Source: Clostridium aciditolerans
GTDB lineage: Bacteria > Bacillota > Clostridia > Clostridiales > Clostridiaceae
Assembly (NCBI RefSeq): GCF_016316925.1
Contig: NZ_JAEEGB010000005.1
Location: 1 to 64,000, forward strand
DNA: 64,000 nucleotides
Direction: 5' to 3'
The translations under genes were made by a program, and so were the position numbers. The notes beneath the pieces are model-generated. The model searched no databases. It had not been told where the DNA came from and was given only the letters and a program-made list of their open reading frames with translations. Positions 26,095 to 34,306 of this stretch are shown here, piece by piece (the first letter of the stretch is position 1; every line of letters starts with the position of its first letter).

Positions 26095-26208
26095 CTAAAA
26101 GGGAGTAGTTTGATAGATATTGTCAACATATTGGTTAAAAGCCTGGCAATATCCGCAAAATGTGAAACGAGACTTTTAGCGTATTTAAAATACGCTAAAA
26201 GTCTTTTT
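26095..26208 (+). ncRNA. yybP-ykoY manganese riboswitch with terminator
   Basis: Aptamer landmarks are GGGAGTAG, TGTCAACATA and AAACGAGAC, closed by the P1 stem CTAAAAG (26095-26101)/CTTTTAG (26173-26179). The terminator GACTTTTAGCGTATTT with its complement (26171-26203) plus TTTTT uses the same CTTTTAG strand, so P1 formation and termination exclude each other. Ligand binding should switch the downstream exchanger on, as known for this class (Rfam RF00080). Confidence 0.9.
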
Positions 26209-26228
26209 ATTTTCAAAGGAGGACAAGT

Positions 26229-27233
26229 ATGATTACAACAATTTTAATTATGATTGCTTCAGCACTATTAATTTATTTTAGTTGCGAACTGTTTGTAAAC
26301 GGAATTGAATGGGTTGGTAAAGAATTTAATATTTCTCAAAGTGCAGTAGGTTCCCTGCTTGCAGCTTTCGGTACAGCTTTACCTGAAAGCATTGTAACTT
26401 TCATAGCTGTAGTTTTTGGCATAAATGCAAGTCAAAAAGACATTGGAGTTGGTGCAGCCTTAGGAGGGCCCCTTGTATTAAGTACAATCGGATATGCTGT
26501 TATTGGTATTTGCATAATCATTTTTAGTGGTAGAAGAAAAATAGGAAGCTGTATTAATGTTAATGAAAAAAAATTAGCAAGAGATCAAATTTGGTTTATG
26601 TTGATTTTTATATTCAAGATAGGACTAGGACTTTTTGCTTTTACTATTAAGCCATGGTTAGGATTTTTATTTCTAATAGCTTATGCAATTTACTTTTATA
26701 AAGAAATGAGCGTAGATACAATAGGAGTAGCAGAAGAACTTGAGCCATTGAGATTTAGCTCTAAAAGCATAAATCCTAAAAAATCATTGATTATAATTCA
26801 AACTACCATATCATTGATTTTTATATTTATTGCTTCTCAATTATTTGTGCATAATTTAGATGCCCTAAGTATTTCCCTGGGAATGTCACCTCATTTGGTT
26901 GCTTTATTATTAAGCCCAATCGCTACGGAGCTGCCTGAGATATTAAATGTATTTATATGGGTAAAACAAGGTAAAGAAAATTTAGCAATTGCAAACATTA
27001 GCGGTGCTATGATGATTCAAGCCACAGTTCCAAGTGCATTAGGTATCATTTTCACTCCATGGATCCTTGATAAGTCACTTATGCTTTCAGCCATAGTAAC
27101 CTTTGGAGCTATTACAGTTATATGGACAACTTTAAAAATAAGTTGTTTGTCAGCTAAAAAGCTATCTTTAAATGCTCTTTTATATGTTGTTTTTATTATA
27201 GGATTTTTATTAATAAAAGGTAATGCATTTTAA
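26229..27233 (+). CDS. Sodium/calcium exchanger family protein
   Basis: 334-aa CaCA-family antiporter with two inverted alpha-repeats: 'LLAAFGTALPESIVTFIAVVFG' and 'LLLSPIATELPEILNVFIW', each with the acidic ion-binding residue. About 10 membrane helices. GGAGG lies 8 nt before the ATG, directly after the riboswitch terminator. Control by a yybP-ykoY riboswitch suggests Mn2+ (or Ca2+/Mn2+) export rather than only calcium. Confidence 0.88.
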   Translation: MITTILIMIASALLIYFSCELFVNGIEWVGKEFNISQSAVGSLLAAFGTALPESIVTFIAVVFGINASQKDIGVGAALGGPLVLSTIGYAVIGICIIIFSGRRKIGSCINVNEKKLARDQIWFMLIFIFKIGLGLFAFTIKPWLGFLFLIAYAIYFYKEMSVDTIGVAEELEPLRFSSKSINPKKSLIIIQTTISLIFIFIASQLFVHNLDALSISLGMSPHLVALLLSPIATELPEILNVFIWVKQGKENLAIANISGAMMIQATVPSALGIIFTPWILDKSLMLSAIVTFGAITVIWTTLKISCLSAKKLSLNALLYVVFIIGFLLIKGNAF

Positions 27234-27250
27234 CCTGTATGCATTACCTT
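27217..27250 (+). terminator. Terminator of the exchanger gene
   Basis: AAGGTAATGCAT pairs exactly with ATGCATTACCTT across a 10-nt loop that includes the stop codon; TCT follows. There is no long U-run, so strength is uncertain. Confidence 0.6.
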
Positions 27251-27410
27251 CTATTAATACGTTAACTGACCGCCTAGTACCTTTATACCAGAGCAAGGAT
27301 GAGTAACATTATTCCCAAATTTATCATAGTATATTTTAACTAATGTTTTTGGGGGCTGTAATGAAACAATAGGCTATGGCGAAATATAATATAGAAAGGA
27401 GAGTCTAACA

Positions 27411-27605
27411 ATGAACAGCAATCCAGCATATTATAAAATAATTATTATACTAGGAATATTATGTTTTGCCATATTTATTAGCAGTGTGCTTTCAGTAATA
27501 GAAATAGGTATAAATATATACAAGGGAATAGCAATAGTACTCTCTTTTATATTTATTATTATATTTACAACGCTTTGGTTTAAGCATAAAAAGCAAAAGT
27601 CATAA
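27411..27605 (+). CDS. Small two-helix membrane protein
   Basis: 64-aa protein with two hydrophobic segments (about 9-30 and 36-55) and a basic C-terminus 'KHKKQKS', giving a predicted inside C-tail. AAAGGAGAG lies 9 nt before the ATG, which supports real translation. No family is recognised. Confidence 0.6.
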   Translation: MNSNPAYYKIIIILGILCFAIFISSVLSVIEIGINIYKGIAIVLSFIFIIIFTTLWFKHKKQKS

Positions 27606-27746
27606 TGTTCTTAAACTCAGAAGCAACGCTATAATAATTACACTACAAATACTTCATAGATCTATAAAAACGCAACAAGAACTTTGGAAAAGCCAGAGGT
27701 AGCGGCAGAATCTGTTGTGACTGTTCCTTATTTTTACACAGTTATT

Positions 27747-28808
27747 TTAATTACTTCTCCAATTCGGAAATTCTACCCCATCATTTGCCTCTACAAAATC
27801 ACATATAGCATTTGCAATTTTATCTATTTGGTCATAGTCTAAAATGTCTGGAGTATCTGTAGGCTTATTAGCTAATTTTTCTATATTTTCTTGCACTATA
27901 AAAATATTAGGTATGCCTTCAGCTTGAAAACTGAAATGGTCACTTCCACCTTGTACTTTGGAGTCTGCAAAGCTAATATTATTCTTTTTAAAGGTAGACT
28001 CTACAGCGTCATATAGTTTCTCGGATAATCTGCTTTCATTATGCAAAGCAAGGTTTTTACCTGCATTTTTAGCTCCTATACAATCAATATTAATGTTGTA
28101 TAAGCTACTACTATATAAGTGCTTAGATTTGATGTCCTGTACAAAGGCTCGACTTCCTTCCATAAATTCTTCTTCTCCATTAAAGGCACATAGAACTATA
28201 TCCATATTAAAAGGTTTATCCTTTGATTTTTCTTTTAATATATGTGCTATCTCTACCAAAGCTGATATACCAGAAGCATTATCTAATGCTCCTCTATTAA
28301 TCTTTCCATTAACATATCCTAAATGGTCAAAATGAGCTGATATTATTACTGCCTTTTTACTATCCTTACCTCTTATAACTCCGACAACATTGTTGACGGT
28401 CTTAGTTTTAGCGTTATTTTCATCACCTCGATAGGTACTAGCAATCTTTTGAGAATACTTTTCATAATAGCTATTCCCAAATAGAGGATTTAGTCCTATA
28501 TCTTTAAAAATTTTAGCAATATATTCTCCAGCTTTTTCGTTTCCCTTTGAACCAGTTAACCTTCCCTGAAATTCATCTGAGCATAAGGTGTTCACAATTT
28601 CTTTAGTATTTGGAATCTTTACAGGAGTTTGAACCTGTGTTGATTGGGCTACTTGTCCATCACCTTGAGTAGATTGCTTAATGATTGAAGTATAAGAACA
28701 GAACGCAAAAGTTATAGTTATAGCACAGATAGCGCCTAATTTTAATATATTTTTAATAGTAATCCCCCCAATAATTTTATATCTACAATTCTTTATATTC
28801 TTATTCAA
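27747..28808 (-). CDS. M28 family zinc peptidase, membrane-anchored
   Basis: 353-aa M28 peptidase with an N-terminal signal-anchor. Zinc-site motifs are 'ISAHFDHLG', 'GALDNASG', 'FNGEEE' and 'NIDCIG'. The usual fifth ligand in a Y-H-T-P-x-D-T motif appears as Asn in 'ANKPTDTPD', so one zinc ligand may be altered. TTG at 28808 gives the longest form but has no good Shine-Dalgarno. GGGGGG occurs just before an ATT at 28757, which would leave the protein starting directly at the signal segment. It is an extracellular aminopeptidase by family. Confidence 0.82.
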   Translation of the reverse strand: MNKNIKNCRYKIIGGITIKNILKLGAICAITITFAFCSYTSIIKQSTQGDGQVAQSTQVQTPVKIPNTKEIVNTLCSDEFQGRLTGSKGNEKAGEYIAKIFKDIGLNPLFGNSYYEKYSQKIASTYRGDENNAKTKTVNNVVGVIRGKDSKKAVIISAHFDHLGYVNGKINRGALDNASGISALVEIAHILKEKSKDKPFNMDIVLCAFNGEEEFMEGSRAFVQDIKSKHLYSSSLYNINIDCIGAKNAGKNLALHNESRLSEKLYDAVESTFKKNNISFADSKVQGGSDHFSFQAEGIPNIFIVQENIEKLANKPTDTPDILDYDQIDKIANAICDFVEANDGVEFPNWRSN

Positions 28809-28871
28809 ATTCTTCGATTATTATTCTATAAGGAGTTTCACTCTTACAACACAGTTTTAAAATATAACGTA

Positions 28872-29363
28872 CTATCTCATCTTCAATGCTTTGTTGATAG
28901 TTTCTTGAATAATAGGGCTACAACATTTACCTAAAGGATTATTAATTTCACACTTTCCATTCTTCATTGCTCCTGTAAGTCTAACAATGTCCTTAATATC
29001 TTTTGCTCCCTCATTAAGGACTGCATTAATAATTTGTTCTTCCGTTACTTGGTTGCAGTAACATATATATTTAGGATTAGCGTCTTTTTTATACCAAATA
29101 GGAATTTTCATATCTTGTTTTTTAAATATTACATTCCCATCTAAATCATAATAAACAACATCACAATCTTCATTTAAGCAAATACGATAATTAGTCTCAC
29201 ATACTTTGTTTACAAGGCTATCAAGTATAAAATGCTTAACAGTTATTCCTTTTACTTCTTTAGTATCGACCTTACATACAGGACATACAGAAAGTTCTTC
29301 TGCTGAACCAACAGAATTTTCTTTACTTGCTCAACAAGGCATCTTTATATCTTTGTTTTTCAT
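28872..29363 (-). CDS. CopZ-like iron-sulfur protein with in-frame UGA (candidate selenoprotein)
   Basis: 163 aa if codon 11 (TGA, 29331-29333) is read as selenocysteine, giving 'MPC-U-AS'. The ATG at 29363 has GGAGGT 7 nt upstream. No other stop occurs through the whole frame. The N-terminal part has 'SVCPVCKV' and 'CLNEDCDVVYYD', as in the CopZ N-terminal family. The C-terminal 80 aa form a BFD-like [2Fe-2S] domain ('YICYCNQVTEEQI', 'GKCEINNPLGKCC'). After the UGA, TTCTGTT/AGCAGAA forms a 7-bp stem with loop GGTTC, starting 21 nt from the UGA, which fits a bacterial SECIS. A start at 29111 would drop the first domain. Confidence 0.7.
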
Positions 29364-29430
29364 CTTTTACACCTCCAAAGTTAATCTATTAGGACATACT
29401 ATTCTTAAAGTATGTCCCACTTTTTAACCT

Positions 29431-29597
29431 GACCAACTTGCCGTAAGTCTCCCACGCACTCTGTGAAAGCGAATATCACAAAATCATAGATTTTGGATAC
29501 CTGCTTTTCTTCAAGTGGGAGTTCAACGCCAAGTAAGTCATACATTCGCATCTCTAAAATTCAGATGGGGTAAAAGAATCCCCATCTGAATTAAGAT
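29431..29597 (-). repeat. Dispersed hairpin repeat, copy D (divergent)
   Basis: On the minus strand: TTCAGATGGGG hairpin, then a TGACTTACTTGG block, CTCCCACTTGAAGAA, an insertion of about 60 nt, and GTGGGAGACTTACGGCAAG. The CTCCCACTTGAAGAA block is shared with copy A at 37410-37533. It occupies the gap before the selenoprotein-like gene and after the minus-strand gene ending at 29604. Confidence 0.6.
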
Positions 29598-29603
29598 CTT
29601 GCT

Positions 29604-30563
29604 TCAATTAAAAATTAATTGATATAACATTTGAATTCTATAAGGCTCGCTATATATATAATATAATATTGACGCCATTACTATAAAACAAAAGCTACTG
29701 ATATATATAATGTTATTTCTACGATTATTAGAAATACTTTTAGGATTAACAGAAAGTGAAAATATAAAATATCCTAAGATTCCTGTTGAAATCAGTAGTA
29801 TACACCATTTAGTGTTTAGATATCCATATCCATGAACATTTATTATTGACCATATTATCCATAGTACCCAGCATACCGCAAAAACTAAAGCTGCCAACCC
29901 CCTATACATACTACTACTATCTAAGTTAGCAGAAGTCTTAACTCCTGTTTCTAAAAAGTATTTAATATTATTTGATACTATTTCTTGTCCAAAACTATTA
30001 CTATAATATTCATTTTTTATTTTTTCAGGATAACTATACCTTATCTCTCCAGGGAATAACTCATTACTTTTACTAATATCGAAGTCTTTTGGTAATTCTT
30101 TTATGGCAACATAAGTAAGTTTATTATTTTTTTCATCTTTAAAGAGTTCTTTTAAATACTTATCAACACCTGTAATTCCTTCATTAGCTAATTTATTCTC
30201 TGCTGTTTTAATTTGAGAATTCATAATATCAAGACTTTTCATAGAGGCTTTATGTACAAATAACGATGTTATAAGCAATATAGCAGATATCACTAATAAA
30301 ACTAGTGATGCTATCAATGTTTTTTGAGCAAATAATTTTTGAAACTTTAGTACCTGATTTAATTCCTTTCTTATCTGAAACTCTTCTCCAAATCTTTCTA
30401 TAGCAATTCTAACGCTTTCCTCTTCAACAATTCCATTTTCTTGAAGCTCCTTTACAGTTTGTATTAAATGACTTCTCATTTCTTGTTTTAAATCTTCTGC
30501 TTCTTTAGAGGAATCACTTGCACCTCTATATATAGAATCTAGGTATCTATCTATTCTATCCAT
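29604..30563 (-). CDS. Permease-prefix/DUF1700-like membrane protein
   Basis: 319-aa protein. An N-terminal helical cytosolic domain ('MDRIDRYLDSIYRGASD.. EDLKQEMRSHLIQTVKEL') of the kind found on PadR-linked membrane proteins is followed by one helix, a large extracytoplasmic segment, and three C-terminal helices. It overlaps the PadR gene by 8 nt, so the two are translationally coupled. Such pairs usually sense envelope stress or tune permeases. The specific function is unknown. Confidence 0.75.
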   Translation of the reverse strand: MDRIDRYLDSIYRGASDSSKEAEDLKQEMRSHLIQTVKELQENGIVEEESVRIAIERFGEEFQIRKELNQVLKFQKLFAQKTLIASLVLLVISAILLITSLFVHKASMKSLDIMNSQIKTAENKLANEGITGVDKYLKELFKDEKNNKLTYVAIKELPKDFDISKSNELFPGEIRYSYPEKIKNEYYSNSFGQEIVSNNIKYFLETGVKTSANLDSSSMYRGLAALVFAVCWVLWIIWSIINVHGYGYLNTKWCILLISTGILGYFIFSLSVNPKSISNNRRNNIIYISSFCFIVMASILYYIYSEPYRIQMLYQLIFN

Positions 30564-30897
30564 TTTTTTTCTCCCCCAAAAATTTATCTATTATACTCTT
30601 AAAAAATTGCCATTCTTTTTGTGAGTTCTCTAAATATTTTTTGCCTTTATCAGTTATATGATGATATTTTCGCCTTCCCCCGCCACTTATTGAGTCGTCC
30701 CAGTATGACTCTACAAGCCCATTGTTTTCAAGTCTTTTTAATACTACATACATTGTTCCTTCCTTAATCTCAAAGGTTTCTTGACTTGTGTTTCTTATCT
30801 TTTTAGCAATATCATATCCGTATAAATCTTCATCTTCTAATAGGCTCAATATTATGCTTTCAATGTATCCTTTTATCATCTCTTTGTTTATTTCCAA
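30556..30897 (-). CDS. PadR family transcriptional regulator
   Basis: 113-aa winged-helix regulator: 'YIESIILSLLEDEDLYGYDIAKKI', 'IKEGTMYVVLKRLENNGLVES', wing 'GGGRRKYHHITDKG' and a C-terminal dimer helix. TTG start at 30897 with AGAGGTGAT upstream. It is the first gene of the operon with the membrane protein. An imperfect 8-bp-arm palindrome just upstream (30938-30961) is a likely self-operator. Confidence 0.9.
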   Translation of the reverse strand: MEINKEMIKGYIESIILSLLEDEDLYGYDIAKKIRNTSQETFEIKEGTMYVVLKRLENNGLVESYWDDSISGGGRRKYHHITDKGKKYLENSQKEWQFFKSIIDKFLGEKKNG

Positions 30898-30937
30898 ATA
30901 TTATCACCTCTACAAACATCATAGCACAAACTACTCT

Positions 30938-30961
30938 ATAGTGTAAAGTAGTCTATACTAT
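30938..30961. promoter_or_regulatory. Putative PadR operator
   Basis: ATAGTGTA and TATACTAT (7 of 8 pairing) flank an 8-bp centre, about 40 bp upstream of the padR-like start. Size and symmetry match PadR sites. Confidence 0.5.
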
Positions 30962-31160
30962 CGTGTTATCAAACAAAAATATAGAGTTAATTTAATGTGC
31001 AAATTTAGGCACATTCCCAATGCCCGCCCTGGATTCCTCCGACGCTGGTGCGGAAAATGGTGCAATACCTCTTTAGATTCCCCGGCCTCAATTTAGTACT
31101 AATAGAACAGTTCTAATCATATTTTATAAAAGAAAGGAATATGAAGGAGTGTAAAGTTAT

Positions 31161-32609
31161 TTGTTAAAAAAAGTTAAAGTTAGTCTACGACCCATTGTTA
31201 GTAATGTAAATATGCCTACTGTTTTGAAAACAGCTATACTGCCCGGTGACTCAATGGAAAGATTATTTATTGCAACCCAGGTAGGGGAGATCTTTTACAT
31301 TGGAAACGGATTTGTAAAAACTTTCTTAGATATTCGCCCGCGAGTCTTAAAACTAGGTTTTTCTGGTGGTAAATATGATGAACGTGGATTGGTAGGGCTG
31401 GCGTTTCATCCTCAATTTAATTATAACGGTCTGTTTTATCTTCATTATTCAGTAGCTGGAACACAAGGTCCAGGTGCTCTTCCTAGTTCAGAAGTTTCAA
31501 GACAAGGTCTTCCTGAATTTTTTAAACCAAACCCCTGTGACCCTAGAACCTTAAACCAAAAATGGATAAATAGAGAAGTTAAATATGATCATATTGATAC
31601 AGTTGAAGAGTGGATTTTACAATCCAATGGTCAACCTCAAAAGCGGCGTACATTACTTAATTTAAGGAGACCATTTTTTAATCATAATGGTGTCAATAGC
31701 CTAAACTTTTCACCTGAAACAGGAAAGCTTGTTTTAACAACTGGAGATGGTGGATCAGGCTATGATCCATTTAATTCAGCTCAAAATGATATGGAAATCG
31801 CCGGTAAAATAATTGAAATTGATGTAGCTAAGAATACATTTATCAATAATCCACCGGTAGTCACACGCTTTAATGAACTACCTGTACCTATTCAGGAAAT
31901 GCTTACGGTAATTGCCAAAGGAGTTCGTAATATACCTGGCATTTCATTTCAAAGGTTTTATAACCAGTATATCAAGTATGTAGGAATTGTAGGGCAGGAT
32001 TTGGTAGAGTCAATTTTTTCATTTGTTCATTATAAACCAATACCGGTTCCTCAGCTTATTCAAGCTTCTTTAATGAAATCTGAACCTGACCAAGAAGGAT
32101 TTATTAACTTTGGCTGGCGAGGGTGGGAAGGTGCTCTTCCAACTTCGATTATAAGAAGCTGCCCTGCAAATCCAACTCTGGATGAGGAAACACTTGCTTA
32201 TTACAATGATACAGTAAAAACTTCAACACAGCGTATTCCGCCTCTAATCAGCTATTTTCATAAAGATCCTAGGCCGGATAAGTTTGGGGCAACTGCACTT
32301 ACGGGGGTCCAGGCATATATGGGGAATGGAATTCCTGGTTTAACTGGAAGCGTTGTCTTTACTGATTTTGCCCGGGATGAAGGATCTCAACCGCCCGTTA
32401 GAGGGGTTTTAGCTTATACCAGAGCAAGAGCAGATTGTAAACTAAATGATTTTAGTGTTATTGAAACCGATTATAACTTTGGATCTCAATCAGCTTATTA
32501 TGCTAGCTTGGGAACAAATATAAATCAAACCAGACTATATTTAGGGGTTTATGGCTCTATGAATGTTACTGATTTTAACCAAGGTACTGTTTTTGAAATT
32601 GTTCCATGA
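31161..32609 (+). CDS. PQQ-type sugar dehydrogenase/HHIP-like beta-propeller protein
   Basis: 482-aa protein of the glucose/sorbosone dehydrogenase family. Family signatures are 'DERGLVGLAFHPQFNYNGLFYLHYS', 'FFNHNGVNSLNFSPETGKLVLTTGDGG' (with the conserved His-Asn-Gly) and 'EGFINFGWRGWEG'. It has no signal peptide, unlike most secreted relatives. TTG start with AAGGAG about 11 nt upstream. It stands alone, preceded by an atypically GC-rich 100 bp. Clostridia rarely make PQQ, so the cofactor and reaction are unclear. It may be acquired. Confidence 0.75.
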   Translation: MLKKVKVSLRPIVSNVNMPTVLKTAILPGDSMERLFIATQVGEIFYIGNGFVKTFLDIRPRVLKLGFSGGKYDERGLVGLAFHPQFNYNGLFYLHYSVAGTQGPGALPSSEVSRQGLPEFFKPNPCDPRTLNQKWINREVKYDHIDTVEEWILQSNGQPQKRRTLLNLRRPFFNHNGVNSLNFSPETGKLVLTTGDGGSGYDPFNSAQNDMEIAGKIIEIDVAKNTFINNPPVVTRFNELPVPIQEMLTVIAKGVRNIPGISFQRFYNQYIKYVGIVGQDLVESIFSFVHYKPIPVPQLIQASLMKSEPDQEGFINFGWRGWEGALPTSIIRSCPANPTLDEETLAYYNDTVKTSTQRIPPLISYFHKDPRPDKFGATALTGVQAYMGNGIPGLTGSVVFTDFARDEGSQPPVRGVLAYTRARADCKLNDFSVIETDYNFGSQSAYYASLGTNINQTRLYLGVYGSMNVTDFNQGTVFEIVP

Positions 32610-32655
32610 TTCATAACTATAAAATTCTACTTAATACCAAATATAAAACAAACAA

Positions 32656-32696
32656 GGGAGTGTTTCAAAACTAAGTGATTAGTTGAGAAACACCCC
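32656..32696 (+). terminator. Terminator of the sugar dehydrogenase-like gene
   Basis: GGGAGTGTTTC pairs with GAAACACCCCT (one mismatch), with an inner AACTAA/TTAGTT stem, followed by TTTTTC. Confidence 0.8.
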
Positions 32697-32830
32697 TTTT
32701 TCTATTGATTATTGATCTGTAACGAATTGAAAGTATCTTTGATCTTAATATTGTCTTGTTAACTTTAAAATTGATACCACGACAAATAGGGCTTTCGCAC
32801 TTATCTTTTTAAACATAAATTATGTAGTAT

Positions 32831-33167
32831 TTAATCATTATTCTCTGAGTATTTCATAATTCTTTCTTTTAAAAATACGTTAAATTCATTATATTCATCC
32901 TCAGATAGATTTCTATTTAAACTCATAATCTTTAATTTATGACCTTTATACTCTTTTCTATATGGTGGATGAATATGTTCAAATTCTTGTAACTTAAATC
33001 CTAAGTTAGAATAAAAGTTTAATCTTTTAATTGATATATCATCTTTTAAGACATCTATTTGATTTTTTTATAATTCTTTGCTCAAATATAGGAAAACTTA
33101 CTTTATATATATTCATTACATCATCAAAATAATTATTATCATTAGAATTTATTCTTACAAACTCCAT
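32831..33167 (-). pseudogene. GNAT acetyltransferase remnant (internal deletion and frameshift)
   Basis: From ATG 33167 the frame reads 'MEFVRINSNDNNYFDDVMNIYKVSFPIFEQR', then shifts frame at a run of A near 33065. The continuing frame encodes 'RLNFYSNLGFKLQEFEHIHP' and 'PYRKEYKGHKLKIMS' to a stop at 32831. Both pieces are typical of the ends of a clostridial GNAT protein, but the central acetyl-CoA-binding part is missing. The gene is therefore decayed, not merely misread. Confidence 0.7.
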
Positions 33168-33191
33168 TTATATTTCCCCAAAAATTTTATA

Positions 33192-34208
33192 TTAATGGTC
33201 AATTCTATTTCTATTAGCAACCATAACTCCTACAAGTGGATGTAACCTATGTACTTCAACTGTAAAATCAAAATTCGAGAAACAATTCATTAACTCTTCA
33301 ACACTCGATGGGAAATCTACTTCTGGTCCATATCCTACTACGGAAAATTCTTGTCTATAATCGTTAGGATTTTGAAAAAACATTAAATCACCAATAACGA
33401 TACTTTGTAAGCTTTCTCCACCTACATTAATCATTTTTTCTATTGCTTTTTGTTTATATATTGTAGTTAGATGATGTAAAGCATAATTCGAAATAATTTT
33501 TGTAATACATTTTTTCTGTAAATCTACATTCAAGTTAGGTTCTTCGAATGTTCCTATATAAAGTTCAATATTATGTATTCTTTCATTTTCAATATTCTCT
33601 TTAGCTTGTCTAATCATTCCATCACTAATATCTACCCCAATTGCTAATTTTACTTTTCGAGATAGCTCAATAATTTGTTTTCCAGTGCCACACCCTAAGT
33701 CGAGTACAACATCGTTAATATTAGGTTTAATCAATTCATTTATTAGCTCTGCTGTTTTAGACCTCCAGTAATAGCTATCAGTGAGATACTGGTTACTTGC
33801 TTGATTAAATCGCTGCTTTGCTCTTGTTTCCATATTTGTTATCTTGATAATATCTATAAGTTGCTGAATTTCCAAAAAACTATTATTTTGTATTTGTTTT
33901 TCGGCTTTATTTAAGGCAGTAATAACCGTCTCAATATGCTTCTTCTTTTCCTCTAATGCTTTTGCTTGAATGCTAATTATACTTTCTATATTTTGACCTT
34001 TTTCATTTATAAGTTGTCTTATTTCTTCAAGTGATAATCCAATAAATTTTAGTGTAGTAATCTGCTGTAACTTGATAAAATCTTCATCACAATAAAGTCT
34101 ATAACCTGCTTCCGTTTTTGAAGATGGTTGTAATAACCCAATCTTATCATAATGAAGCAATGTTTTTACAGTTATCCCCGATTTTCTAGCAAACTCTCCA
34201 ATTTTCAA
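33192..34208 (-). CDS. MerR regulator fused to SAM methyltransferase
   Basis: 338-aa fusion. Residues 1-70 are a MerR winged helix ('MKIGEFARKSGITVKTLLHYDKIGLLQPSS', 'GYRLY'), followed by the coiled-coil dimer helix. From about 130 there is a class I methyltransferase with motif I 'VLDLGCGTGKQIIELS', 'IGVDISDGMIRQA' and 'ISNYALHHL'. TTG start with AGGAGG upstream. The promoter has a MerR-type 19-bp spacer containing a palindrome. It may sense and methylate the same small molecule. Such fusions are uncommon. Confidence 0.85.
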   Translation of the reverse strand: MKIGEFARKSGITVKTLLHYDKIGLLQPSSKTEAGYRLYCDEDFIKLQQITTLKFIGLSLEEIRQLINEKGQNIESIISIQAKALEEKKKHIETVITALNKAEKQIQNNSFLEIQQLIDIIKITNMETRAKQRFNQASNQYLTDSYYWRSKTAELINELIKPNINDVVLDLGCGTGKQIIELSRKVKLAIGVDISDGMIRQAKENIENERIHNIELYIGTFEEPNLNVDLQKKCITKIISNYALHHLTTIYKQKAIEKMINVGGESLQSIVIGDLMFFQNPNDYRQEFSVVGYGPEVDFPSSVEELMNCFSNFDFTVEVHRLHPLVGVMVANRNRIDH

Positions 34209-34230
34209 GACTTCGCCTCCTCTTAAAGTT

Positions 34231-34261
34231 ATTCTAAATCCTAACCTTAGGTTAGAGTCAA
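34231..34261 (-). promoter_or_regulatory. MerR-type promoter with operator in a 19-bp spacer
   Basis: On the minus strand TTGACT and TAGAAT are separated by 19 bp. The spacer contains CTAACCTAAGGTTAG, an inverted repeat of 7-bp arms (34241-34255). This is the classic geometry of MerR-activated promoters, here for the gene's own transcription. Confidence 0.8.
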
Positions 34262-34306
34262 TACTGATTTGTTAGCATTTATTAGATACTTCGCATAATA
34301 AGAATA

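Noticed and set aside
26050-26232. 60-aa plus-strand frame
   Set aside because: Coincides with the yybP-ykoY riboswitch and its terminator.
28872-29111. Stand-alone 79-aa BFD-like protein
   Set aside because: Coding sequence continues upstream in frame to a strong ribosome site at 29363 through a UGA; the short version has no Shine-Dalgarno.
30995-31096. 33-codon frame with a W-C-x-x-W-C pattern in the GC-rich patch
   Set aside because: No Shine-Dalgarno and odd composition; more likely chance or foreign non-coding DNA than a peptide gene.
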